In this document: positions 27,634 through 36,384 of the stretch, one piece after another
Layout: every line of letters starts with the position of its first letter
How positions within the stretch are numbered: the stretch's first letter is position 1
Origin: Nitrospina sp.
Lineage (GTDB): Bacteria > Nitrospinota > Nitrospinia > Nitrospinales > VA-1
Assembly: GCA_018697205.1 (NCBI GenBank)
Contig: JABHTG010000135.1
Coordinates: forward strand, 1-64,000
Direction: 5' to 3'
Length of the DNA stretch: 64,000 nt
The notes under the pieces: generated by a model
What the model saw: only the letters and a program-made list of their open reading frames with translations
The model's database searches: none
Told to the model about the DNA's origin: nothing
Made by a program: the position numbers and the translations under genes

Positions 27634-28665
27634 ATGTTGAATATGAAACCTTTGAAAAAAGTAACTGCTATTATAGTCAACTGGAATGATAAAAATGTAA
27701 TTGATGAGTGTATTCAATCTCTACTTGATCAAGATAGAAGTGAAATAGAGGTTATTATCAGTGACAATGGTTCCAAAGATGGCTCAATCGAATATCTTCA
27801 AAGAAGCTTTCCCTCTATTAAAATTATTGAAAATGGTAAAAATCTAGGTTTTGGTTCTGCTATCAATAAAGGCTTAGTAATCGCCAAAGGTGACTATATT
27901 ATTTTTCTAAACAGTGACCTCAAACTAAACCCAAAGTGTATCGGAGAGTTGGTGAAACTTTTAGAAAGCGATTCTAATATAGGGGGAGCAATCCCAAAAA
28001 TTTTACATATCGATCAACAAAACACAATCAACTCTCTTGGAGTATTGATCAATTTCACAGGTATCGCCTACCCTAATTTACTTGGCCAAAAAGATCCTGA
28101 CTGGATAGAACCTTTCGAGTCTGCTTGTGGTGGAATTTTTATGTTAAGAAGAGAAGTTTATGAAACAGTAGGAGGGTTTGATGAAGATCTATTTCTTTAT
28201 CATGAAGATCATGACTTATCCTGGAGAATTCGACTAGCAGGATGGTATTTAAAAGTTAATCCAAAAGCTACTATGTACCACCATTATAAATTTAATAAAG
28301 GCGTTCGAAAATATTATTCCTCGGAAAAGAACCGCCTCTATCTTTTAGTTAAAAATATGGAGGTTAAAACACTGGTATTGATTTTTCCTGCTTTACTTAT
28401 TGTTGAAATTTCTCAGTTGTTTCACGCTGCCATTAATAACTGGTTTTTTCTAAAAGCAAAAAGTTACATTGAACTCCTAGCCCTTTTACCAAGAATATTG
28501 GTTAAAAGAAAAAAACAAAAGCATTTACGCAGGGTACCAGATAAAGAGATCACCCGTATTTATCAAGGAACTCTCGCAGTCAGTGGCATAAAGAATCCTC
28601 TCCTAACACATTTACTAAGCCCTTTATTGAATACGTATTGGAGACTAATTCGTCATTTGGTTTAA
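27634..28665 (+). CDS. GT2 glycosyltransferase (rhamnosyltransferase/WbbL type)
   Basis: The protein has 343 residues with a GT-A fold at the N-terminus: VTAIIVNWN, IISDNGSKDGS, NLGFGSAINKG, and the DxD-like FLNSDLKLNP. A CGGIFMLRREVYETVGGFDE acceptor segment and HEDHDLSWRIRLAGW follow. The C-terminal third has one or two hydrophobic stretches (LVLIFPALLIVEIS) for membrane association. The family transfers deoxyhexoses in O-antigen synthesis. The ATG at 27634 has no clear ribosome-binding site, and a second ATG at 27643 is possible. Confidence 0.88.
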   Translation: MLNMKPLKKVTAIIVNWNDKNVIDECIQSLLDQDRSEIEVIISDNGSKDGSIEYLQRSFPSIKIIENGKNLGFGSAINKGLVIAKGDYIIFLNSDLKLNPKCIGELVKLLESDSNIGGAIPKILHIDQQNTINSLGVLINFTGIAYPNLLGQKDPDWIEPFESACGGIFMLRREVYETVGGFDEDLFLYHEDHDLSWRIRLAGWYLKVNPKATMYHHYKFNKGVRKYYSSEKNRLYLLVKNMEVKTLVLIFPALLIVEISQLFHAAINNWFFLKAKSYIELLALLPRILVKRKKQKHLRRVPDKEITRIYQGTLAVSGIKNPLLTHLLSPLLNTYWRLIRHLV

Positions 28666-28686
28666 TTATATTAACTTATAATTAAA
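28661..28686. terminator. Perfect AT-only hairpin between convergent glycosyltransferase genes
   Basis: A 10-bp perfect inverted repeat, TTTAATTATA (28661-28670) and TATAATTAAA (28677-28686), flanks a 6-nt loop and spans the stop codon of the upstream gene. It lies between two convergent genes, where a bidirectional terminator is expected. The stem has no G-C pair and there is no T-run, so termination is uncertain. Confidence 0.35.
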
Positions 28687-28743
28687 GTGAACATTTGTTA
28701 TCTCCTCTATTTTATATTTTTAATAATCCTTTCCTTGTAATTT

Positions 28744-29877
28744 TCATCGATTCTCTACCAAGTCCTGATAAATTTTTAGCATTGATGAAGCATTACGCTC
28801 TTGTGTAAATTTTTCGGCTAAAATACGAGCTGAATGTGACATTAGTTTTCTGGTTTTTGAATCCATCAGATAGTCTATAGCTTTAGCTATAGAATTAAAA
28901 TCTGATGGTTCTTCTAAAATAATGCCTTCCTTATTATGTGTTATTATTTCTGCAGCACCGCAGAAACGACTTGTGATGATAGGTAACCCCGATGCCAAAG
29001 CTTCTAAGTTAGCATTTCCAAATGGTTCGTAAATTGAAGGTAGAATAAAAAAGTCTGCTGCTGCATACAATTTTTCGATTTTATCAATTGGTTCTAGGTG
29101 GGTTATTTTTTCTAGGTTATCTTTCGAGGCATAGCTTAAATATTTTTCCCATTTACCCTTTCCGACAAGGACTAATTTCCAGTTTTTTTGTTTCATGTGC
29201 TGAACGGATTTAATTAGATACTTTAACCCCTTGCGTTCGAACCCCGACCCTACAAATAAAATCATTACTTCTTTATCAGAAATTTTTAACTGTTGTCTAA
29301 TATCATCTCGAAAAATTTTTTTATTATTCGGATTAAACCTATCTAATCTCACACCATTATAGACTACCTTTACTTTGCCTTCAGGAAGCCGATAATGCTT
29401 TAAAATATCTCGCTTGACCATCTCCGAAATAGCTATGATATTTTTACACTCTCCATTTTCAAAAATTCTTTTCTCTAGCCATAAGATTAACTGATGGAAA
29501 AAACTTAACCGAAAAAAGAACCGCTTAATAAATGGCAAATAATATGCACGTCTTTCAAGCCATTCACGATGACACCCGTCTCCAGCTCGATATATGTCTT
29601 GACTCCATGTTCGCTCATGACTTTGGACAATATCGAATGATTCAGAGCTTATTGATTTAAGGGAAAACCAGGCAAAGGATAAGACTCGCAAAAAAGAATT
29701 TCTTTTAATAGCTTTTACAGAATGAATTTTTATATTAGGATGCTTAGATGGTGTCCATTGATTGGCAAAAATATGTATCTCATGTCCAATGTTAGCAAGA
29801 TGCTTTGCATAGCCAGAAACAAATTGTTCCGCTCCTCCATAGTTAACAAATTTTTGTCTAATGACTGCAATTTTCAT
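28744..29877 (-). CDS. GT4 glycosyltransferase
   Basis: The protein has 377 residues from the ATG at 29877 (a TTG four codons upstream is less likely). It has the GT-B fold. The N-terminal Rossmann domain carries RQKFVNYGGAEQFVSGYAKHL. The donor-binding C-terminal domain has VVYNGVRLDRF, VGSGFERKGLKYLI and the E-x7-E motif region YEPFGNANLEALASGLPIITS. Such enzymes retain configuration and add hexoses or heptoses to LPS core or O-antigen. A GT4 next to it on the same strand lies 38 nt away. Confidence 0.88.
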   Translation of the reverse strand: MKIAVIRQKFVNYGGAEQFVSGYAKHLANIGHEIHIFANQWTPSKHPNIKIHSVKAIKRNSFLRVLSFAWFSLKSISSESFDIVQSHERTWSQDIYRAGDGCHREWLERRAYYLPFIKRFFFRLSFFHQLILWLEKRIFENGECKNIIAISEMVKRDILKHYRLPEGKVKVVYNGVRLDRFNPNNKKIFRDDIRQQLKISDKEVMILFVGSGFERKGLKYLIKSVQHMKQKNWKLVLVGKGKWEKYLSYASKDNLEKITHLEPIDKIEKLYAAADFFILPSIYEPFGNANLEALASGLPIITSRFCGAAEIITHNKEGIILEEPSDFNSIAKAIDYLMDSKTRKLMSHSARILAEKFTQERNASSMLKIYQDLVENR

Positions 29878-29914
29878 AAATGATCCCAAAAACTTAATTC
29901 ACATCTAACTATTT

Positions 29915-31030
29915 TTACGAAGATGATATAACTTCTTCATAGATGGCTATTGTTGAATCCATCATTTTATCTACCGTTAATTCATTAAGGCAAAATTGAT
30001 TTGCATTTTCAACGAGACAGTTTGCAGTCTCAGGATTTCTAATTAGTTTCAAAACGGCCTTGGCAATTTCCAACGGATTTTGAGGTTCGATCAATATTCC
30101 TCTTTCACCATTTCCTAAAAGCTCTGGGATTGAGGCTATCTTAGTTGCTACCACAGGAGTTTTCATTGCAAACGCCTGTGGTATAACCTGAGGAGTACCT
30201 TCTCCAGCAAATGAAGCTAGCACTTGAACGTCTAATGCCGCCATAATTTCAGGAACGTCTTCCCTATGTCCAAGAAGAGCTACCCTATCGTCTAAACCCG
30301 CTATCTTAATTTTAGATTCTATTTCTTTAAAACCTGGCCCATCGCCAACTATTACAAACCGAGTTTGCGGAATCTCTTTTAAAATTAAAGGAATAGCCTC
30401 TAAAAAATAATTGTGACCCTTCCAACCGCGAATAACACCAATTTTCCCCACAAGAAATTGACTAGAGTCAACCTTCAATTCTTCACGAATCTTTTGCCCA
30501 GAAATACTAGAATTAAATTTTCGTAAGTCTACTCCTGCAGGAATTGAAACCACATGACTCGAATTAACACAACGAATCTTTTTCATAATATCCGAAATCA
30601 TATTTCCACTAGTAAGAATTCGTTGTGGTATGTGCGAATATAACAGGTGGTTTGGAAAGAAATCCTTTACAGGCAGCGAAACATGTCGAGTGCGGACAAC
30701 AGGCACTCTTAATAGTTTACCAACTAGACCACCTAACCAACTATCAACAGAGCTATGAGTATGAATAATATCGAAATTATTTTTTAAAACATACCGATAT
30801 AAGGCCACAAATGTACTGAGGTTCATCATTTTTTTCATTAAAAGTGATTGAAAATGAAAGTCCGCGTTAGAGACTGCTCCACATTTCTTTTCTAGAGGGC
30901 TATCGGCCTGACATATTAAAGAAACGCTATAACCCCTCTCAAGGAGCAATAAAGTTTCTTGGAAGACTCTTATTTCCTGGCCACCCCAACCTGCGGCGGC
31001 TTCGACATGAAGTATATGAAGGGGTTTCAA
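29915..31030 (-). CDS. GT4 glycosyltransferase
   Basis: The protein has 371 residues. The start is TTG at 31030; its product begins MKPLHILHVEAAAGWGGQE, exactly where this family normally begins. Motifs include THSSVDSWLGGLVGKLL, SIPAGVDLRKF, GVIRGWKGHNYFLEA, GDGPGFKEIE and the donor site GEGTPQVIPQAFAMKTPVVAT. It is predicted to be a cytoplasmic-face LPS or exopolysaccharide transferase. The weak upstream ribosome-binding sequence implies modest expression. Confidence 0.86.
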   Translation of the reverse strand: MKPLHILHVEAAAGWGGQEIRVFQETLLLLERGYSVSLICQADSPLEKKCGAVSNADFHFQSLLMKKMMNLSTFVALYRYVLKNNFDIIHTHSSVDSWLGGLVGKLLRVPVVRTRHVSLPVKDFFPNHLLYSHIPQRILTSGNMISDIMKKIRCVNSSHVVSIPAGVDLRKFNSSISGQKIREELKVDSSQFLVGKIGVIRGWKGHNYFLEAIPLILKEIPQTRFVIVGDGPGFKEIESKIKIAGLDDRVALLGHREDVPEIMAALDVQVLASFAGEGTPQVIPQAFAMKTPVVATKIASIPELLGNGERGILIEPQNPLEIAKAVLKLIRNPETANCLVENANQFCLNELTVDKMMDSTIAIYEEVISSS

Positions 31031-31140
31031 GGTAGGAACTCAAGATAGACAATTGGTTACAAATAACAGAAAATCAATTTAGCATAACGCTTCGCACAAG
31101 TCGAACTACAAAACCTTCTTCATTCGCTATAAATATAATT

Positions 31141-32040
31141 TTAAATTAATTTTTTAAAAATAGTGTAAACCTCATCTACCGAAATAGATTCTGGAGGGTC
31201 AAAAGGTTTATGTGCAACTACTTTTGCAAATGGGGAGAGTGGGCCAGCACATTCAACAGGATATCCGATATGAATAGAAAGCATTTTTACATCAAAACAA
31301 GACGCAATATGCGTTAAGCCATTATCCAATCCAAGATAAAAATTTGCTCGGCTGATCATCGCGGCTGAAGGTCCTAAGGGATAACCTTTTAAAAGAATTG
31401 TTCCATCGTAATTATAAGGATTATCTTTAGAAACTAGCGTTATAATTTTAAAGTCATGGTTTTCTCGGATTTTTTGAATGAGGAGCAAGAACCTCTCATA
31501 TGGCCATTCTTTCATCTTTTTCTTCGACCGAGTTTCAGGTGATAGAACTAAAAATTTATTTTTATCAGAAATTCCTAGTTCGTAAATTTTTTTTTGAGCT
31601 TCTTCAAAGTCACTGTCATTTAAATAGATAAGAGGTCTTCGCTCTTCCAAGCTTACTCCACATTTTTCAGCATAAATATCGAGAAGATGTTTCCTTGGCT
31701 GCCACCAATCCTGAGTTCCATTATCTAGAAGAAATACGAGGTCATGCTCTTTATATTTTTCCCTATAGGTCTTTCTACGTGCTCGTTTTTTCCAGACGTC
31801 GTAGAAAAAGGGGGTTTCAAAATGGTCTATATTAGGATCATTTTTAATGGTATTAAAAAAAATCCCATCACCAACACCAAAATTTATTTTGGCATCTGGG
31901 TATTTCCTTTTTAAAGCAGCTACCGAAGGAGCAGCTGAAATCAAATCGCCCACCCCTCCGATTAATCCAATAAAAATTGAGTTTGGAGACTTACATGAAT
32001 GGCGAATTCCAAGCCATTTTTTTAATGCGATAGGAATCAT
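31141..32040 (-). CDS. GT9 heptosyltransferase-like protein
   Basis: The protein has 299 residues of the ADP-heptose:LPS heptosyltransferase (GT9) family. The N-terminal domain has FIGLIGGVGDLISAAPSVAAL, close to the GD-I/V-L motif that marks acceptor handling. The C-terminal domain has LSPETRSKKKMKEWPYERF and the donor segment YLGLDNGLTHIASCFDVK. It lies 103 bp downstream of the heptose epimerase gene on the same strand, consistent with heptose addition to the inner core. Confidence 0.85.
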   Translation of the reverse strand: MIPIALKKWLGIRHSCKSPNSIFIGLIGGVGDLISAAPSVAALKRKYPDAKINFGVGDGIFFNTIKNDPNIDHFETPFFYDVWKKRARRKTYREKYKEHDLVFLLDNGTQDWWQPRKHLLDIYAEKCGVSLEERRPLIYLNDSDFEEAQKKIYELGISDKNKFLVLSPETRSKKKMKEWPYERFLLLIQKIRENHDFKIITLVSKDNPYNYDGTILLKGYPLGPSAAMISRANFYLGLDNGLTHIASCFDVKMLSIHIGYPVECAGPLSPFAKVVAHKPFDPPESISVDEVYTIFKKLI

Positions 32041-32143
32041 TATTTAAGTTCGCTTAGCTGAAATAGTGAATTTTAAACCAAAACCATATTAAGGAATTCG
32101 TCTTTGATCGACAGTATTTTTTTGGCTCAAAAAATACTTTTGA

Positions 32144-33112
32144 TTATTCGAGGCGCTTATTAGCAAAAAGGTAGTTTTGCACATAATCGGTGGTAGCCTC
32201 TTCTAAAGAAGCGATTTGTTGAGAAAACCCTGCATTTCGAATTTTATCTATTTTTGCGCAGGTACGATACTGAAATTGGTCACGAATAGAAATTGGCATA
32301 TCAATATATTCGATCGCAGTATTTTTACCCATAGCTTTAAAAACTGCTACCGCAAGATCATTCCAAGTTCTTGCTATACCAGTCCCTGCATTAAATATTC
32401 CCGCAATTTTTAAATTATCCAAGAAAAAAAGTGTCATCTCTACTGCATCTTTGACGTATAAAAAATCGCGTTCCTGTTCTCCGTCACCATAATCGGAATT
32501 ATATGACTTAAATAGGCGAATCTTACCACTATCAAGTACTTGTAAAAACCCTCTACGAATCATACTTTGCATTTCTCTTTTGTGGTATTCTCCCGGACCA
32601 AAAACATTAAAATACTTTAACCCAACAATTTGGTCAAGAACGCCCTGTTCCTTTGCCCACAAATCGAACTCCTGCTTGCTATGCCCATAAAGATTAAGTG
32701 GGTTTAATATTTTAAGATCCGTCTCATCAGAAAAACCATTTTTCCCGCTACCATAAGTTGCAGCACTAGAAGCATAGATAAATCGGATACCTTTATTAAG
32801 GGCATAAGTTGCTAGCAGCTTGGTGTAATTATAATTATTTTTGGTTAAGAAAGACTCGTCTCTTTCAATAGTTGAAGAACATCCTCCCATGTGGATAATC
32901 GCATCCACTGACCATGGAATACTAAGATTTAAAATGCGGTCTAGGAATATTTCCTTATCTTCCAATGCAAAGTAGCTCAGTGACGCAATATTCTTTTTTT
33001 TTTCTGGGTTATCAACCCCATCCACCAATATGATGTCAGTAATACCACGTTTATTTAAAGCCCAAATAATAGCACTCCCTATGCACCCTGCCCCACCTGT
33101 GACAATAATCAT
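32144..33112 (-). CDS. hldD: ADP-L-glycero-D-manno-heptose 6-epimerase
   Basis: Short-chain dehydrogenase that makes the heptose donor for LPS inner core, about 322 residues. Motifs: IIVTGGAGCIGSAIIWAL (NADP site), VDGVDNPEKKKNIASL typical of HldD, SSAATYG with the catalytic Ser/Thr, and YGHSKQEFD with the Tyr and Lys of the YxxxK motif. GPGEYHKREMQSMIRRGFLQ is a further HldD hallmark. A GTG at 33121 and the ATG at 33112 are both possible; the ATG has GAG eight nt ahead. HldE and GmhB are not in the window. Confidence 0.93.
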   Translation of the reverse strand: MIIVTGGAGCIGSAIIWALNKRGITDIILVDGVDNPEKKKNIASLSYFALEDKEIFLDRILNLSIPWSVDAIIHMGGCSSTIERDESFLTKNNYNYTKLLATYALNKGIRFIYASSAATYGSGKNGFSDETDLKILNPLNLYGHSKQEFDLWAKEQGVLDQIVGLKYFNVFGPGEYHKREMQSMIRRGFLQVLDSGKIRLFKSYNSDYGDGEQERDFLYVKDAVEMTLFFLDNLKIAGIFNAGTGIARTWNDLAVAVFKAMGKNTAIEYIDMPISIRDQFQYRTCAKIDKIRNAGFSQQIASLEEATTDYVQNYLFANKRLE

Positions 33113-33233
33113 ATTTTTCACTCTATAAGGTCACTGCATCAATCAGAAAAACTAACACACCCTATCAAGGTTTAAAAAATTAAGTAGCTTAATATTTTTT
33201 AAAAATTTTTATTTACCTTACCTATATGCTGCG

Positions 33234-34307
33234 TCAAGTTAAGCTTTCATTAAACAAACGCAGTAACTGGTCACAACTTTCATCCCAACTAAACTCATTT
33301 ATTTTAAGATACCCACTTTCTGATAGTGATTTTAGCAGTGCTTCGTCCTCCAGAAGGCGAATCAGGTTTCGGCTTAAACCATTAATATCTCGAGACGCTG
33401 ACACCAATGCAGTTTGTTCATCTATCGCATATTCAAGGCATCCACCTGTATCAGTTGTTACCAACGAACAACGGCAAGCCATTGCTTCCATTGCGGTCAA
33501 ACCAAGCCCTTCATACCAACTCGAACATAAAAAAATATCACATGAAGTATATATTTTTCTCAGTTCCTCCCCCGCTGGACGGTAATGGTATTCAAAATCA
33601 AAGCCAGCGGCATCAAACAACGATTGTGGGTCCTCTAGTTTTTCCCCAAAAACCACGAGTTGTAGGTCATACCCTAAAGCAATAACCTCCTTTACTGCTT
33701 TAATTCCATCTTCATACCCTTTCCAGTCATAATCATGATGAAGCATGCAAACTCGGCGTATCGAATTCCATCTTTTCACTTCGCAATGAAACATATCCTG
33801 ATCAACTGGTATGACAACTATATCAGCGTTTTGTCCATGATTTTTTTTAAGAGTATTTTTAAGCCAATTTGAAATTGTAAGTTTTTTCATTGGCAAATCA
33901 TAAGTTTTAACCGCTTCACTTTTGTACCGCGTCCAAAGGCTTTCATAATGAAGGATAAAGTAAAAGGGAATTCCCTTTTTCGCTGGAAGTTTGGCTGCAA
34001 AATCTGCTGTCTGCCAAGCTGTTGCGACAAGAATATCGGCTTCAGAAATATATTTGTGGTGATTAGTCGGAAGTATCTCAATAGGAATCGCATTATCAGC
34101 CCAATCAATAGTTTCGGGAGACAGAGTAACCACTCTCTTTATAGATGCTATGATTTTTTTATCCAACCTATACCATCTAATAGGTTTAGCAAGAACAAAC
34201 CAACGCACTTCATGACCTAGCTTCTTTAACCGGTTAGCATATTCAAAGAGTACCCGGTTGCCTCCACTAATCCGGGCATACTGATTAACCATAAAAGAAA
34301 TTTTCAT
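33234..34307 (-). CDS. GT4 glycosyltransferase
   Basis: The protein has 357 residues, GT-B fold. The N-terminal part holds VNQYARISGGNRVLFEYANRLKKLGHEV. The C-terminal domain holds MLHHDYDWKGYEDGIKAV and the donor-site segment SSWYEGLGLTAMEAMACRCSLVTT. The motif after GG is NRVLFE, typical of transferases linked to rhamnan or methylated polysaccharides in mixed clusters. The 2OG oxygenase gene lies 46 nt upstream on the same strand. Confidence 0.86.
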   Translation of the reverse strand: MKISFMVNQYARISGGNRVLFEYANRLKKLGHEVRWFVLAKPIRWYRLDKKIIASIKRVVTLSPETIDWADNAIPIEILPTNHHKYISEADILVATAWQTADFAAKLPAKKGIPFYFILHYESLWTRYKSEAVKTYDLPMKKLTISNWLKNTLKKNHGQNADIVVIPVDQDMFHCEVKRWNSIRRVCMLHHDYDWKGYEDGIKAVKEVIALGYDLQLVVFGEKLEDPQSLFDAAGFDFEYHYRPAGEELRKIYTSCDIFLCSSWYEGLGLTAMEAMACRCSLVTTDTGGCLEYAIDEQTALVSASRDINGLSRNLIRLLEDEALLKSLSESGYLKINEFSWDESCDQLLRLFNESLT

Positions 34308-34353
34308 TTAATCTCTGAAGTAAAGGAATGAGTTTATCGGAAACCAACAACTA

Positions 34354-35157
34354 TTATTGACTAAATAACTTTGACCACCTGTTTAAAATTTTTTTAGTTT
34401 TGAGCATTAATTTACTTTCGATTTTCTCATCAGGGCGTAATTTAAAAATGGTAGAATGGTAGTCACTCTGATCTTTTCCCAGCTGATCATTAGTATAATA
34501 ATACAGGGCTAGGCTTTTTCGGCTCATATTTTCCGGACAAGCCAAAGGCTCTGGGTGTCCGTGAAACGATGTTTGAGTAGTTGTAAAAATAACTACTCGA
34601 TTGAATTTTGGCAGGTAACTACTCACACATTGATTCATATCTTTGTTCCACAATTCGATGTGCCCTCCATATTCTTCACGCCAATCTTTGTTGAGATATA
34701 GAAGCAGATTCAATCTCCTATCGAACCCATATTGCTCATGCTTGTTAAAATCAGCGTGAACTCCTAACATTCCTCCTCTAAAGATATTATGAAGTCCGCC
34801 CCCTCTAAAGGATGGGTCAGAAATCAGACATTCAATTCCGGTTAACTCTTCAAGAAACTTTAAAAACAATGACGAGTTAAGTGAATATAGAAGATGTCGG
34901 CTAAATAAACCGATATTTTTTTCATTTTCATTAGCAAGTTTTTTCTGATATCCATCGTAGTATTTGACCCAGTCAATATCGTTTTTACCTGGAAACTCTT
35001 TAAGCACTCTCTCCAATACATTACTACTAAAAAAATCATCAAAATAAATATGAGGGAATGGTTCGGCTTGTGCGTAAACTTTTTTAGCCTCTGGCAGAAG
35101 TAACCTCATATTTTCCAGCGGCAGAAGCGACTCTTCAAAATTGGCAATGGCAGACAT
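34354..35157 (-). CDS. Fe(II)/2OG oxygenase of the prolyl-4-hydroxylase-like class
   Basis: The protein has 267 residues. A typical 2OG-FeII_Oxy_3 layout is seen: YFDDFFSSNVLERVLKEFP near the N-terminus, then GMLGVHADFNKHEQYGFDRRLNLLLYLNKDW with the HxD pair, GGHIELWN, and the distal His in TSFHGHPEP followed by SRKSLALYYYT with the Arg for 2-oxoglutarate. Related proteins sit in polysaccharide clusters and may hydroxylate sugars or glycopeptides. The substrate is unknown. Confidence 0.82.
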   Translation of the reverse strand: MSAIANFEESLLPLENMRLLLPEAKKVYAQAEPFPHIYFDDFFSSNVLERVLKEFPGKNDIDWVKYYDGYQKKLANENEKNIGLFSRHLLYSLNSSLFLKFLEELTGIECLISDPSFRGGGLHNIFRGGMLGVHADFNKHEQYGFDRRLNLLLYLNKDWREEYGGHIELWNKDMNQCVSSYLPKFNRVVIFTTTQTSFHGHPEPLACPENMSRKSLALYYYTNDQLGKDQSDYHSTIFKLRPDEKIESKLMLKTKKILNRWSKLFSQ

Positions 35158-35464
35158 CTTTATTTACCAGTAGAAATAGGGGCTACGTTGATCTGTTGAT
35201 TATCAGGTAATAGAATAAAAAGAAACCGGGAAATTTATTATATCAACTTTTATTATGAATTAAACAAACAAAAAAATATTCTTTAGTTAGAGCTCGACTA
35301 GAGTCGGAGTTAAATTTTAAGTTTGAACTTGAAAAGCACTCACAAAGGTATATACACTAGCCATATTATTAAATCTTTCTCTAAAAAATATAGTAAATTA
35401 GGATAAATTTTGCTACGAAAGACTTAATACGCATTTCTCTAGCTCGATAAAATAGGAAGCTAAA
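35158..35464. other. Divergent intergenic region
   Basis: This region separates the minus-strand 2OG oxygenase from the plus-strand methyltransferase. It is AT-rich with no recognisable gene. AGGAAG at 35455-35460 is the ribosome-binding site of the next gene. No clear promoter was identified for either direction. Confidence 0.4.
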
Positions 35465-36154
35465 TTGAAATTTAAAAATCCATACTCCAAATTAGACTTA
35501 ACAAAAGAAACTAACTCAAATAATCTAAATGCCCCCGACACCTCTTATCTTTTAGATTATCTAAAAAAATATCCCGATCATTACGTTTTAATCTTAGGCT
35601 CAGGCAATTCACCAAAAGTAAGCAAAAAAGTAATAAATCTTGATGTAATGAAATTCGAGCCTGTGGATTTAATCGCGTCGGGGTCAGCTCTTCCATTTAA
35701 ACCATACACTTTTAATGCAGTGTTTTGCCATGATGTATTAGAACATGTAACACAACCCTTTGAAGTCGCATCAGAAATGATAAGAGTTACCAAAAAAAAT
35801 GGCTACATGGAGTGCTCTACTCCATTTCTTTTTCCTTTTCACGATGTCCCAGACCATTACTTTAATTCCTCCACTAGTGGAATTCAACAGCTCTTTCTAG
35901 GCACTAAATTGATAGATGTCGGAGTAAAAATGGGTCCTTGGCATGCAATGAACAATATTGTAGGAATCTATAAAAAAATGTTAAAACGCGTCTACAAGGA
36001 CCCAATCACTCCTTGGACCGAAAAGATAAGGATATTTATAATTTATCGACTTTTATCTTGGGGTATGAAATTTGACCATAGGACGATCGTATTAACTAAA
36101 GATGAGGAAAACGTATTAGCAAGCGGTGTTTATATAAAAACTCGAAAAATTTAA
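35465..36154 (+). CDS. Class I SAM-dependent methyltransferase
   Basis: The protein has 229 residues and starts at TTG, supported by AGGAAG five nt upstream. Motif I is VLILGSGNSPKVSKKVINLD, a variant of the usual ExGxGxG. Later segments are SALPFKPYTFNAVFCHDVLEHV and PFEVASEMIRVTKKNGYMECSTPF, the normal Methyltransf_11 order. LEHV is the conserved post-IV motif. The substrate is probably a sugar or lipid-linked glycan because of the surrounding cluster. Confidence 0.82.
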   Translation: MKFKNPYSKLDLTKETNSNNLNAPDTSYLLDYLKKYPDHYVLILGSGNSPKVSKKVINLDVMKFEPVDLIASGSALPFKPYTFNAVFCHDVLEHVTQPFEVASEMIRVTKKNGYMECSTPFLFPFHDVPDHYFNSSTSGIQQLFLGTKLIDVGVKMGPWHAMNNIVGIYKKMLKRVYKDPITPWTEKIRIFIIYRLLSWGMKFDHRTIVLTKDEENVLASGVYIKTRKI

Positions 36155-36172
36155 CCAAATTAGAATACATTT

Positions 36173-36190
36173 ATTGTGGTTAACTACAAT
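36173..36190. repeat. Near-perfect 18-bp inverted repeat
   Basis: ATTGTGGTTAACTACAAT reads as a dyad with a single mismatched pair (a G-T in the RNA sense) around GTTAAC. It lies 19 bp after the methyltransferase stop. It may be an operator for the GT9 fusion gene at 36385, or chance in AT-rich sequence. Confidence 0.25.
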
Positions 36191-36384
36191 ATCTATCAAG
36201 ATACGAATTATTTACCATACTCCAGCTAAAAATTAATACGCTCATTAAACTAATAGGGGTCTATTAAAAAACTTATGCTCTAGAAAGGCAATTGATTGCT
36301 ACAAATATTAGTTTAAAGTTTAAAAAATCCTGATTCAAGATAATCAAAAGCTATATTTCTCTTCATTTTATTCTAACTAATTTC

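Noticed and set aside
33226-33585. A 119-codon plus-strand frame antisense to a GT4 gene
   Set aside because: The minus-strand glycosyltransferase has complete motifs across the region, so this frame is not a gene.
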